Part shown: piece after piece, positions 1-6,067 of the stretch
How positions within the stretch are numbered: position 1 is the first letter of the stretch
Layout of the letters: the number at the start of each line of letters is the position of its first letter
Translations under genes and position numbers: made by a program
The notes under the pieces: model-generated
The model's database searches: none
What the model saw: the letters and a program-made list of their open reading frames with translations, nothing else
What the model was told of the DNA's origin: nothing
From: an uncultured Sutterella sp.
GTDB taxonomy: Bacteria; Pseudomonadota; Gammaproteobacteria; Burkholderiales; Burkholderiaceae_F
DNA length: 6,786 nucleotides
Direction: 5' to 3'
NCBI GenBank assembly: GCA_905202595.1
Contig: CAJKSP010000075.1
Coordinates: 1 to 6,786 of the forward strand

Positions 1-54
1 CAAAAGGGGGTCAATTTCTGTCGTTTGAAGGGTCAAATCTCTCGTCGCTTGACA
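1..54 (-). mobile_element. Probable terminal end of an IS21-type insertion sequence
   Basis: Two imperfect tandem repeats lie here, with the pattern GGTCAA, 5-7 variable bases, GTCG, then pyrimidine-TTGA (about 9-28 and 31-52). On the minus strand the segment begins TGTCAAGCGACG at position 54 and runs through TTTGACCC and ATTGACCCCC. From general knowledge, IS21-family ends begin with TG(T) and carry several short internal repeats that bind the transposase, often containing TTGACCCC. The element would extend left, outside the window, so no transposase genes (istA/istB) are visible. The boundary at 54 is inferred from the TGT alone. The alternative is a chance repeat or intergenic repeat family. 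Confidence 0.45.
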
Positions 55-1115
55 GCCTCTACGTCGGGGTCGCCTGCAGGCCGGACTTGCTGCACAACTC
101 GACGAAAGGCCGCAAGCGCACCAGGACTTTTCGCAGCCGAATCTTTCTCAACGAAGCTGGAGAGGGAGAAATCCGGATCAAGCAGAAGTGCGTCTAGGGC
201 ATTGCACACCATCGCATTAGCTGCCGCCTTTGGACTTGGCGGAAGCGTCTTCAGCCATTCGAGCTCTTTCTGCTCCCGCAGAAATTTTGCATAGCGCGGG
301 ATGTCGTCCAGCCCAATCGTTGAGTTGCGCCTCGAGGTAAGAAAATTGCCGAGCACAACATAGGTGTTGGTTGCTTTGTGCAAGTACAGTTCAACGCGAA
401 TCCGCATGTCTTCGTCATGATTCTTAGGCGTCGGCCACCGTTCGCCGCCCAAGGACTGGCGCTCATCTTCATCGAGAAAAAGCTTTCGGAATTCCGCAAA
501 GCCGGCGCGGCCCGTACAGATTACGAGCTTTGGCCGATAGCGGGCTAGGCGCTCTTTCACTTGACGTGCAAACATGCTTTGCAGCTTTTCGAGGCAGCCT
601 TTCGGCTCGCCGCCCAGCACGGTCTCGAGCGGACCGATGGTGCCGTCGCTTAAATGTATAGTCGCGGAAGCACTGTGCGTGGTCCTGGAAAAAATGCCGG
701 CATTCATGCGAAAGCCGTAGCCGCCCCAGCAGGTTGCGCGACGCGTGATTCCCCATTGTTGGCAGAGGGCTGCCGCCTTTTTTGGATCAGACGCATCGCC
801 GAGCTGCTCTCTGAAGCCGTCATCCGCCAGCGACAGCACAAGCGCTGTGGAGAGCACCGCATATTCGTATGAGTCAAGGGTTCGGTTGACGAAGGAAGTG
901 AGGGACGAAAGATCGAAGGGGCGAACCGCGCGGCGTTCGAACGACAGCCAGTCATTGAAGCCCCCACCGAATTCGAGCCCGCAGATCCAGATCGGCGAAT
1001 AAGGATTCCCGCCTTCGGCGTCAAAGCCGAAGTCAGGCTCATCGGAACCCAGCAAGTCCCAGATGGAAGGATGATGCAAGGAACACGCTGCGGCTGCTGG
1101 CTGGACTTGAGTCAT
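33..1115 (-). CDS. Uncharacterised 360-residue protein, possibly UDG-like fold
   Basis: I do not recognise a family with certainty. The ATG at 1115 is preceded by AAAGG seven bases upstream, a good ribosome binding site. There is no signal peptide or membrane segment, so the protein is probably cytoplasmic. Three segments stand out: PIWICGLEFGGG (residues 41-52), RPKLVICTGRAG (194-205) and YVVLGNFLTSRRNSTIG (252-268), followed by a charged helix. A glycine-rich loop after a hydrophobic strand, a later P-x-hydrophobic-hydrophobic-x-x-G strand, and a final strand-turn-helix recall the order of motifs in the uracil-DNA glycosylase superfamily. The canonical catalytic residues are not evident, so this is a fold-level guess. 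The last six codons (VKRREI) fall inside the putative IS terminus at 1-54, so the natural C-terminus may be replaced. The gene lies downstream of the permease terminator and should have its own promoter. Confidence 0.75.
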   Translation of the reverse strand: MTQVQPAAAACSLHHPSIWDLLGSDEPDFGFDAEGGNPYSPIWICGLEFGGGFNDWLSFERRAVRPFDLSSLTSFVNRTLDSYEYAVLSTALVLSLADDGFREQLGDASDPKKAAALCQQWGITRRATCWGGYGFRMNAGIFSRTTHSASATIHLSDGTIGPLETVLGGEPKGCLEKLQSMFARQVKERLARYRPKLVICTGRAGFAEFRKLFLDEDERQSLGGERWPTPKNHDEDMRIRVELYLHKATNTYVVLGNFLTSRRNSTIGLDDIPRYAKFLREQKELEWLKTLPPSPKAAANAMVCNALDALLLDPDFSLSSFVEKDSAAKSPGALAAFRRVVQQVRPAGDPDVEAVKRREI

Positions 1116-1122
1116 CAGGAAA

Positions 1123-1127
1123 CCTTT
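1123..1127 (-). promoter_or_regulatory. Ribosome binding site that fixes the start at 1115
   Basis: On the minus strand AAAGG is seven bases upstream of the ATG at 1113-1115. It supports this ATG over later in-frame starts. No convincing -35/-10 pair was found in the short interval between here and the permease terminator at 1198. Confidence 0.6.
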
Positions 1128-1197
1128 CGGCAGGAATTAGAGGATTCATCGTACTGCCCATTGCAGGCCAGAGAAAGCGCTCGTATCGCCTTCGCTC

Positions 1198-1238
1198 AAA
1201 AAAAAAGGACCGTCCGCATGGAGCGCGGAACGGTCCTT
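1198..1238 (-). terminator. Intrinsic terminator of the NCS2 permease gene
   Basis: AAGGACCGT (1205-1213) pairs with ACGGTCCTT (1230-1238), and the stem extends by CCGC/GCGG with one bulged base and a seven-base loop. Read on the minus strand, the hairpin is followed at once by a run of nine T (plus-strand A at 1198-1206, partly shared with the stem). It starts 26 bases after the permease stop codon. This is a textbook Rho-independent terminator for the minus strand; the plus-strand side lacks a U-tract. Confidence 0.92.
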
Positions 1239-1263
1239 CGCTATTTTCTGGGCTGACGCTCGA

Positions 1264-2607
1264 TCAGTCGAAGAAGATGGCCTTGAGAATGAAGAGTGCG
1301 GCGAGCACCCAAAGCACCGGGCCGATCTCGCGGCGCTTGCCGGCAAAAATGTGGCAGATCACGTAGAAGATGATGCCCCACATAAGGCCGGCGCTGACCG
1401 AGTTGGCCGCCGTCATGAAGACGATGCAGATCATGCCCGGCACGAGCGCTTCGAAGCGGCGCCACTGAAGTTCGGCGAGCGACGAACACATCATGAGGCC
1501 CACGACGATGATGGCGGGCGCCGTCGCGTAAGCCGGCAGCGCAATGACCACGGGATAGAAGAAGCTCGCCACGACAAACGCCGCCGCAACCGTCACGGCC
1601 GTGAGGCCCGTTCGGCCGCCTTCGCGAACGCCGGCCGCAGACTCAGCAAAGGTCGTCACAGTCGACGTGCCGAAGAGCGCGCCCGCGGTCGTCGCCACGG
1701 CGTCGGAGAGGAACGCGCGGTCCATCTGCGGGAAGTTGCCGTTTTTGTCCGTCATGCCGGCATTAAGCATCACCGCCGTCAGCGTGCCGATCGTGTCGAA
1801 GATGTCGAGGTAGAGGAACGTCAGCACGATGAGCGCGAAGTTGGCGGCTGAGGTCCAGTCGGTAATGCCGACGAAGCCGTCGAAGGCCAAGCCGACATGG
1901 ATGTCGGACACGGGCGGCAGCGAGAGGATGCCCGTCGGGAAGTTGCTGCGCGCAAAGGTCATGAGACCGAGCGCTTCGCAGGCCATGCCCGCCGCCCAGG
2001 TTGCAAGAATGCCCCAGAGGAGGGCGCCGCGCACGCCTTTGACCCAGAGGCCGACTGTCAGCATGACGCCGAAGAGCGTCAGCGCAGCCGGGGTCGAGCT
2101 CATATTCATCGCGAGCGCTGTAAGCGTCGCATCGTTGTTGACGATGATGCCGGCCTGGCGCAATCCCAGAGTTGCAATGAAAAGGCCAATGCCTGCGGCA
2201 ACGGCAACTTGGATCTGGCGCGGAATGGCATTCATAAGCTTTGTGCGAATGCCGGACAGACTCAGGAGAATGAAGAGCAGACCTTCGACAAGAATGGCGG
2301 CGAGCGCTGTAGCAGGCGTCATGCCGAGCGTGAGGACGGCCGTATAGGCAAAGAAGGCGTTCAGACCCATGCCGGGCGCAAGGGCAAATGGCAGCTTCGC
2401 CCACAAGCCCATCATGAGGCAGCCGATCATTGAGCTCACCACGGTGGCCATGAAGACGGCGCCGTGTTCAAGACCCGCAGCGGTGAGGATTTCCGTGTTG
2501 ACAGGCAGAATGTACGCCATCGTCACAAAGGTCGTTAGGCCGGCGCGTATTTCTGTGCCGGTCGTCGAACCGCGGCGCGTAATGTCAAAGTATTTGTCGA
2601 GATTCAT
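1264..2607 (-). CDS. NCS2-family (AzgA/PbuG-type) guanine/hypoxanthine permease
   Basis: This is an inner-membrane, proton-coupled nucleobase transporter of 447 residues, the normal length for the AzgA-like branch of NCS2, with about 12-14 hydrophobic helices along its length. Diagnostic motifs are the amphipathic start (residues 1-20), APGMGLNAFF (77-86), DIFDTIGTL (268-276) and GTSTVTTFAESAAGVREGGRTG (313-334). In this branch the aspartate of DTIGT (D271) and the glutamate of the ESAAG motif (E322) lie in the half-helices that bind the purine. The subgroup suggests guanine, hypoxanthine or adenine rather than uracil or xanthine, but residues alone do not settle which. The ATG at 2607 gives the family's usual N-terminus. 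There is no clear Shine-Dalgarno site: the leader reads CTCAATTTTTCAA directly before ATG. It is a single-gene unit with its own terminator, divergent from the gene at 2978. Confidence 0.95.
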   Translation of the reverse strand: MNLDKYFDITRRGSTTGTEIRAGLTTFVTMAYILPVNTEILTAAGLEHGAVFMATVVSSMIGCLMMGLWAKLPFALAPGMGLNAFFAYTAVLTLGMTPATALAAILVEGLLFILLSLSGIRTKLMNAIPRQIQVAVAAGIGLFIATLGLRQAGIIVNNDATLTALAMNMSSTPAALTLFGVMLTVGLWVKGVRGALLWGILATWAAGMACEALGLMTFARSNFPTGILSLPPVSDIHVGLAFDGFVGITDWTSAANFALIVLTFLYLDIFDTIGTLTAVMLNAGMTDKNGNFPQMDRAFLSDAVATTAGALFGTSTVTTFAESAAGVREGGRTGLTAVTVAAAFVVASFFYPVVIALPAYATAPAIIVVGLMMCSSLAELQWRRFEALVPGMICIVFMTAANSVSAGLMWGIIFYVICHIFAGKRREIGPVLWVLAALFILKAIFFD

Positions 2608-2646
2608 TTGAAAAATTGAGGGAGCGCTGCGCTTCTGGCAGTCGTC

Positions 2647-2652
2647 ATTATG
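2647..2652 (-). promoter_or_regulatory. Possible -10 box for the permease gene
   Basis: The minus strand reads CATAAT (five of six to TATAAT) about 40 bases upstream of the permease ATG. No good -35 lies 16-18 bases further up (CAAGGT at the 17-base spacing), so the call is weak. If correct, the mRNA leader is only about 33 nt and would exclude the structured segment at 2777-2841. Confidence 0.25.
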
Positions 2653-2776
2653 GATAACGCGTAGATCCTACCTTGCTTCTCGTCTCGATGGGGCCTCAGT
2701 GCGGTTGCCAAAAGCAGTGAAGAAGCGATTCGCCTGCAGAAGGCCCAACGAGACCTGGCGTCCGATTCGGCATGCG

Positions 2777-2841
2777 GACGGTCTTTGAATGCGGCTCGGT
2801 GCCGCAGCAACCGTCTAAAGGCTTGAGCCGCAAGACGGCTC
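2777..2841. other. Cluster of inverted repeats with alternative pairings in the divergent spacer
   Basis: First hairpin: GACGGT (2777-2782) pairs with ACCGTC (2810-2815), enclosing GCGGC (2791-2795) pairing with GCCGC (2801-2805). Second hairpin: GAGCCG (2825-2830) pairs with CGGCTC (2836-2841) across a five-base loop. In addition CCGTCT (2811-2816) can pair with AGACGG (2833-2838), which is incompatible with both hairpins. The spacer 2608-2977 otherwise shows only weak promoter candidates. I found no match by eye to known purine or xanthine riboswitch cores. Confidence 0.4.
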
Positions 2842-2853
2842 TTCCCTTAGAAT
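2823..2853 (+). promoter_or_regulatory. Possible promoter for the small plus-strand gene at 2978
   Basis: TTGAGC (2823-2828) and TAGAAT (2848-2853, five of six to consensus) are separated by 19 bases, slightly long for sigma-70. The dyad GAGCCG/CGGCTC occupies most of the spacer, a position compatible with an operator. The evidence is weak and rests only on similarity to consensus. Confidence 0.3.
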
Positions 2854-2977
2854 GCTGGGCTTCTTCGGGTTTTCGAGCATCTCTGACTGCGCGGCCCCGA
2901 AGGCGACGCAGCGCGCGAACAGACAGCCGCGAGCTGACGGCAGCATCAGCTGCCGCCCCAAACCCGCAGGAAATCTG

Positions 2978-3424
2978 ATGATCCGCATCGCCAAGAAGCT
3001 TCGAAAAACGCTCAAGCGCACCAAGCCCTGCAAGAAAGCCTCCGCTGCAGTCAAGGCCGGCATTTTCCTTGCGAACGCCGCAGTTCTCTTCAATGCCAGC
3101 CTGAGCGACGATGCGCTGCGCGGTATCGGAAAGGCCGCTGAGGTCGTAGCGGCCGTTGCGCCCGCTGCAGGGGCGGCGATGCAGAAAGCAGCTCAGACCG
3201 TCGAGTCGCTGCCTCAGCAGCTTGCCATTGAAAAGAGGCTCCCGGATGTCAATCCGCTTCAAGCGATCACAAGCCTGAGGGATCAGGCGTCAGCCGAATG
3301 GAAGAGGCTCCGCGAAGAGGTCGGCGACTGGCAGCCTGCAGAGCGCCTTGAAGCCTTTAAGCGGCGTATCAAGGCATGCCTGCCGGAGAAGACGACGCCG
3401 GGCAAAGCAAAGCAGAAGGCTTGA
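2978..3424 (+). CDS. Small basic, alanine-rich protein of unknown function
   Basis: This encodes 148 residues. The ATG at 2978 is chosen over the in-frame ATG at 2852 because AGGAAA lies four bases upstream, whereas the earlier start has no ribosome binding site and its extension is proline/arginine-rich and unlike the rest. Residues 1-20 are strongly basic (nine Lys/Arg). Residues 22-39 form a hydrophobic stretch (AAVKAGIFLANAAVLF) and residues 50-75 are alanine/valine-rich, probably helical. Residues 98-140 are charged (DQASAEWKRLREEVGDW, then KRRIKACLPEK) and could form an amphipathic helix. There is no cleavable signal peptide. The hydrophobic stretch is short for a transmembrane helix but could associate with membrane. 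I recognise no family. Codons are G/C-ended like the neighbours. It converges on the flavoprotein gene. Confidence 0.6.
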   Translation: MIRIAKKLRKTLKRTKPCKKASAAVKAGIFLANAAVLFNASLSDDALRGIGKAAEVVAAVAPAAGAAMQKAAQTVESLPQQLAIEKRLPDVNPLQAITSLRDQASAEWKRLREEVGDWQPAERLEAFKRRIKACLPEKTTPGKAKQKA

Positions 3425-3430
3425 CGCTCT

Positions 3431-3476
3431 AAAAAACAAAGCGCGAAGGGCTCTTTTGCAGCCGCTTCGCGCTTTG
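3431..3476 (-). terminator. Intrinsic terminator between convergent genes
   Basis: CAAAGCGCGAAG (3437-3448) pairs perfectly over 12 bp with CTTCGCGCTTTG (3465-3476), and the loop closes further with GGCT/AGCC. On the minus strand the stem is followed by six T (plus-strand A at 3431-3436), so it terminates the flavoprotein gene whose stop is at 3519. On the plus strand it lies just after the stop at 3424 but is followed by CGCGTTCC, so termination in that direction would be weaker. Confidence 0.9.
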
Positions 3477-3518
3477 CGCGTTCCTGATGAGAACGGGCAG
3501 TCCGTCCTCACTCAGGAT

Positions 3519-4976
3519 TTAGGCTTTTTGCGCCGCAATCGACTCGGCGGCGATCTTGCCGAAGATCACAGCCTTGCCGACTGACGTTCCGGACATGTAG
3601 GCGGCGCCGTGGAAGCCGCCCGTGCCTTCGCCCGCCGCCCAAAGGCCGCGGATCGGCTCGCCGAAGATGTTGATCACGCGCGCCGTTTCATCGATCTTCG
3701 GTCCGCAGTAGGTCGACAGAAGGCAGGCCGTGGCCGCAAAGGCGTAGAAGGGCGCCTTGACGATGGGGGCGGGCTTGCCGCCGCCCGCTGAAAGCGACGT
3801 GCGCCCGAAGGCGTCTGTGCCTTTGGCGAGGCCCGCGTTGTAGGCTTCGATCGTCTTCACCAGCGCATCGGCCGGAACCTTGATCTTCTTAGCCAATTCT
3901 TCGAGCGTGTCGGCCGAATAGAGCTCGCCGTTCTTCTTCAAGTAGTCCGTATTGGCGAGCGGGTCCTTTTGCGCGGCCGCGTGAATGCCAGCGTCGTACA
4001 CCTGCCAGCCGATGCCGTCGGTCTGCTGCATGACGAGGTCGCCGAGCACCTTGTAGGGCAGGGACTCGTCGGCGAAGCGGCGGCCTTCCTTGTTGACGAT
4101 CACGGCGCCGTTGTACATCACGAAGGCCGACGTCTTCGTCTTCGGATTGAAGCCGTAGGTCGCCTTCGTGTAGCTCACATCAAGCAGGTCGGCGCCGAGC
4201 GCCCAGGCCATCTTGGTGCCGTCGCCGGTGTTGCCGAGGCCGCCGAGCTTGAGCGCCTTTTCTGCCGCCGGCGTGAAGCGGCGAAGCAGATCTTCGCTGC
4301 GCGCCCAGCCGCCCGCAGCGATGACGACGCCTTTTTTGGCCTTGAAGCGGCGCGGCGACTTGCCGCTCATGGCTTCAACGCCGACAACGCGCCCCGTTTC
4401 GTCAGTGATGAGGCGGCGCGCCGGCGTATTCGTCAGAATGCGGCCGCCCTTGGAACGGACGAGGTCCTGAAGGACTTTAAGCATCTGGGGCGTCTTCGTC
4501 ATGTGCTGACGAGGGACGCTCATGCCGGCGCCGGTCGTCGGCGCCCCGAACTGCACGCCGAGGCCCTTGGCCCAATGATAGGTGTCGAGGCAGTGCGTCA
4601 CGTAGGTATGCACGAGCACCGGATCGCAGACCTTGCCCATGGCCAGAAGCTCCTTTTCGAAGAGCTCTGGCGAATCCTTGATGCCGGCCGATTCCTGAAG
4701 GTCAGTGCTGCAGATGGAGAACCCGCCGTTGCAGACGGCGGTCGAGCCGCCGGTGATGCGAAGCTTCTCGAGCACAATGACGGAAAGGCCTAGCTCAGCA
4801 GCGCGAGCGGCGGCGGCGCTTCCGGCGGCGCCTGTGCCGATCACGACGACGTCGGCTTCGTCGTCAAAGGCTTTGCCGTCTGCGGCATGCGCCATGAGCG
4901 GCGCAAAGCCCGCAAGAGTCGAAAGCGCCGCAGTCTGCTTCAAAAAGCCGCGGCGAGACGTCTTTGCTGTCTGCAT
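3519..4976 (-). CDS. Tat-exported FAD oxidoreductase, fumarate reductase/ketosteroid dehydrogenase superfamily
   Basis: This 485-residue flavoprotein belongs to the FAD_binding_2 group. A twin-arginine signal (SRRGFLK at residues 7-13, hydrophobic stretch, then AHA before about residue 32) exports it folded to the periplasm. The FAD-binding fold starts with DVVVIGTGAAG (42-52) and the acidic end of strand 2 at E70, followed by GGSTAVCNGGF (76-86), AAGGW (220-224) and GLWAAGEGTGGFHG (444-457). There is no CxxCH haem motif and no FMN-binding domain, unlike full flavocytochrome c, so electrons must come from a separate partner not seen here. By eye, the fumarate reductase Arg, His and Arg positions appear as Y308, S421 and Y460, arguing against fumarate and recalling the tyrosine active sites of 3-ketosteroid dehydrogenases. 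AAGGAG seven bases upstream fixes the ATG at 4976. It is a single-gene unit with its own terminator; substrate unknown. Confidence 0.93.
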   Translation of the reverse strand: MQTAKTSRRGFLKQTAALSTLAGFAPLMAHAADGKAFDDEADVVVIGTGAAGSAAAARAAELGLSVIVLEKLRITGGSTAVCNGGFSICSTDLQESAGIKDSPELFEKELLAMGKVCDPVLVHTYVTHCLDTYHWAKGLGVQFGAPTTGAGMSVPRQHMTKTPQMLKVLQDLVRSKGGRILTNTPARRLITDETGRVVGVEAMSGKSPRRFKAKKGVVIAAGGWARSEDLLRRFTPAAEKALKLGGLGNTGDGTKMAWALGADLLDVSYTKATYGFNPKTKTSAFVMYNGAVIVNKEGRRFADESLPYKVLGDLVMQQTDGIGWQVYDAGIHAAAQKDPLANTDYLKKNGELYSADTLEELAKKIKVPADALVKTIEAYNAGLAKGTDAFGRTSLSAGGGKPAPIVKAPFYAFAATACLLSTYCGPKIDETARVINIFGEPIRGLWAAGEGTGGFHGAAYMSGTSVGKAVIFGKIAAESIAAQKA

Positions 4977-4983
4977 TTGAAAT

Positions 4984-5026
4984 CTCTCCTTTGTCCTGAT
5001 CGGCAGGCGCAGATCCAGCGCCTGCC
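4984..5026 (-). promoter_or_regulatory. Leader of the flavoprotein gene: strong SD and perfect 9-bp hairpin
   Basis: On the minus strand AAAGGAGAG ends seven bases before the ATG. Just upstream, GGCAGGCGC (5002-5010) and GCGCCTGCC (5018-5026) form a perfect 9-bp stem with a seven-base loop. No U-tract follows, so it is not a simple terminator. It could be an operator, an mRNA 5' stabiliser, or part of translational control; the sequence does not decide between these. Confidence 0.55.
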
Positions 5027-5042
5027 TAAGAGCGAACGCTTC

Positions 5043-5048
5043 ATTGTA
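5043..5048 (-). promoter_or_regulatory. Possible -10 box of the flavoprotein gene
   Basis: The minus strand reads TACAAT (five of six to consensus) about 67 bases upstream of the ATG, which would place the hairpin at 5002-5026 inside the 5' leader. The hexamer 17 bases further up (TCCGGA) is a poor -35, suggesting an activator-dependent promoter or a wrong call. A small dyad, AGCG (5055-5058) with CGCT (5063-5066), lies in the spacer. Confidence 0.35.
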
Positions 5049-5066
5049 GGTATCAGCGCTTACGCT

Positions 5067-5412
5067 CCGGAGTAGGGTTTGTCCATGCTTCGGGCTGATG
5101 CAAATGCTGAGATGCTGCTCGCGTCAGCAATCCGTCTTGTGTAAACCGAATAGGGGATCTGCAGTCGATTGACGTTGAGCAAAGCCGGCGTTCTGCAATA
5201 TTTCGACACCTCTTTCGCAATCAACTGGCCGGCTTCGGCACATCCAGAGCCGCTTTGCTGGCACACTGCGGATTCACCGGACGGCCTTCGGCTGTCCGCC
5301 TGCAACCGCTTCCGCTTCAAATTGCTTCATCGACGGCGCCCGGCGCAAGTCTTTCGCCTTGACGGCGGCTTGGCCGGCTCCACTGGAACCGAAGCGGAAT
5401 ACGCACCCCCAA
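5067..5412. other. Intergenic region without a convincing gene
   Basis: This stretch separates the divergent flavoprotein and secreted-protein genes. Open frames on both strands here lack ribosome binding sites and recognisable protein character. Visible elements are TTGACGTTGAGC (5168-5179) followed by CAATAT (5195-5200), a weak promoter-like pair for the plus strand far upstream of the TTG at 5426, and a 9-bp hairpin at 5278-5298 (CGGAC...GTCCG) with no U-tract on either side. I see no tRNA, CRISPR or riboswitch core. Confidence 0.5.
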
Positions 5413-5428
5413 GAGAGGTGTCCGATTG
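5413..5428 (+). promoter_or_regulatory. SD site and TTG start codon of the secreted protein
   Basis: GAGAGG (5413-5418) is followed by a seven-base spacer and TTG (5426-5428). Reading from this TTG gives an immediate, well-formed signal peptide, and the next in-frame ATG would remove it together with all four cysteines. The non-ATG start is therefore well supported. Confidence 0.75.
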
Positions 5429-6034
5429 AAGCATCTTCTTTTTCTTTTAATTCTGAGTGCAGGCGCTGCGTCTGCGGCTTCCGTCCCGGACGCATGCGTG
5501 AAATGCCGCTTCGTCTACGGGATCTCTGAATACAAAGCCTGTTTGGCAGAATGCATGCCGGCTGAGCATCGACCGCGTCAGCACAATGGCAAGCGCTGGG
5601 TACAAGCCAAAGCCGCCGGCTGGCATCTTCGAGAAGAATCCAGCGTTTTCCCGAGCGAACGCCTCCGCATTGCATCGAAGTCTGCGGACAACAGCTTTGA
5701 ATACATGATGGATTGGGTGCGTCCGGAGCTCCTCATCATGCAGCACCCGAACGGCCGCCTGCAGGCAGCCGTGAGCTTCGCGCCAGCAAAAGTGCTCGGC
5801 GCCTTTTCGGGCGACATCGCCGTTCGCATCGACAAAGAGCGTGCGATGAGACCGAACGTGCAGTCCATTCGGCAGAACACTGCGCTCGCGTTTGACGCCA
5901 ACGGTCTCGAGCGTGCGCTCCGAGACGGCCGCAAGCTCTATTTCGAGACGGAAATCTTCGGCAGCGGCCGGCAGACTTTCGTCTTCGACCTGACCGGCAG
6001 CGAATCCGCCATCTCCTGGACGCAGTCGCGGTGA
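5426..6034 (+). CDS. Small secreted four-cysteine protein of unknown function
   Basis: This encodes 202 residues, about 185 after processing. Residues 1-17 are a classical Sec signal peptide: K2/H3, then LLFLLIL, then ASA before the likely cut after A17. No lipobox cysteine is seen, so it is probably soluble periplasmic or secreted. Four cysteines cluster at the mature N-terminus (C24, C27, C39, C43; spacing C-x2-C-x11-C-x3-C) and none occur later, which suggests two disulphides in a small N-terminal module. The rest alternates strands and turns, with SGDIAVRID (about 127-135), a helix-like LERALRDGRKL and FVFDLTGSE near the end. That end loosely recalls periplasmic beta-rich proteins such as the IalB-like group, but I cannot claim membership. 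It converges on the HTH gene 33 bases away. A short CGCTT/AAGCG hairpin (6042-6054) without a U-tract follows the stop. Confidence 0.7.
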   Translation: MKHLLFLLILSAGAASAASVPDACVKCRFVYGISEYKACLAECMPAEHRPRQHNGKRWVQAKAAGWHLREESSVFPSERLRIASKSADNSFEYMMDWVRPELLIMQHPNGRLQAAVSFAPAKVLGAFSGDIAVRIDKERAMRPNVQSIRQNTALAFDANGLERALRDGRKLYFETEIFGSGRQTFVFDLTGSESAISWTQSR

Positions 6035-6067
6035 CGCAGATCGCTTATTAAGCGTACCTCAAATGCT

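Noticed and set aside
1351..2433. Several long open frames on the plus strand opposite the permease
   Set aside because: They are rich in Arg/His/Glu in the way typical of antisense shadows, and the minus-strand NCS2 permease is unambiguous.
2608..2977. Purine or xanthine riboswitch upstream of the permease
   Set aside because: No conserved core of a known purine-class riboswitch could be matched by eye; only the generic competing hairpins are reported.
2696..3262. 188-codon open frame on the minus strand overlapping the spacer and the small plus-strand gene
   Set aside because: It has no ribosome binding site or family resemblance; the plus-strand frame from 2978 has a better start and more protein-like composition.
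3969..4793. Open frame of 274 codons on the plus strand, antisense to the flavoprotein
   Set aside because: It mirrors the GC-rich codon pattern of the real gene, has no recognisable protein character, and the opposite strand encodes a clear FAD enzyme.
5278..5298. Hairpin CGGAC...GTCCG as a terminator
   Set aside because: There is no U-tract on either side and no gene ends next to it.
5060..5429. Two 86-codon open frames, one on each strand, in the spacer before the secreted protein
   Set aside because: Neither has a good ribosome binding site or protein-like composition, and the plus-strand one runs over the SD site and TTG start of the secreted-protein gene.
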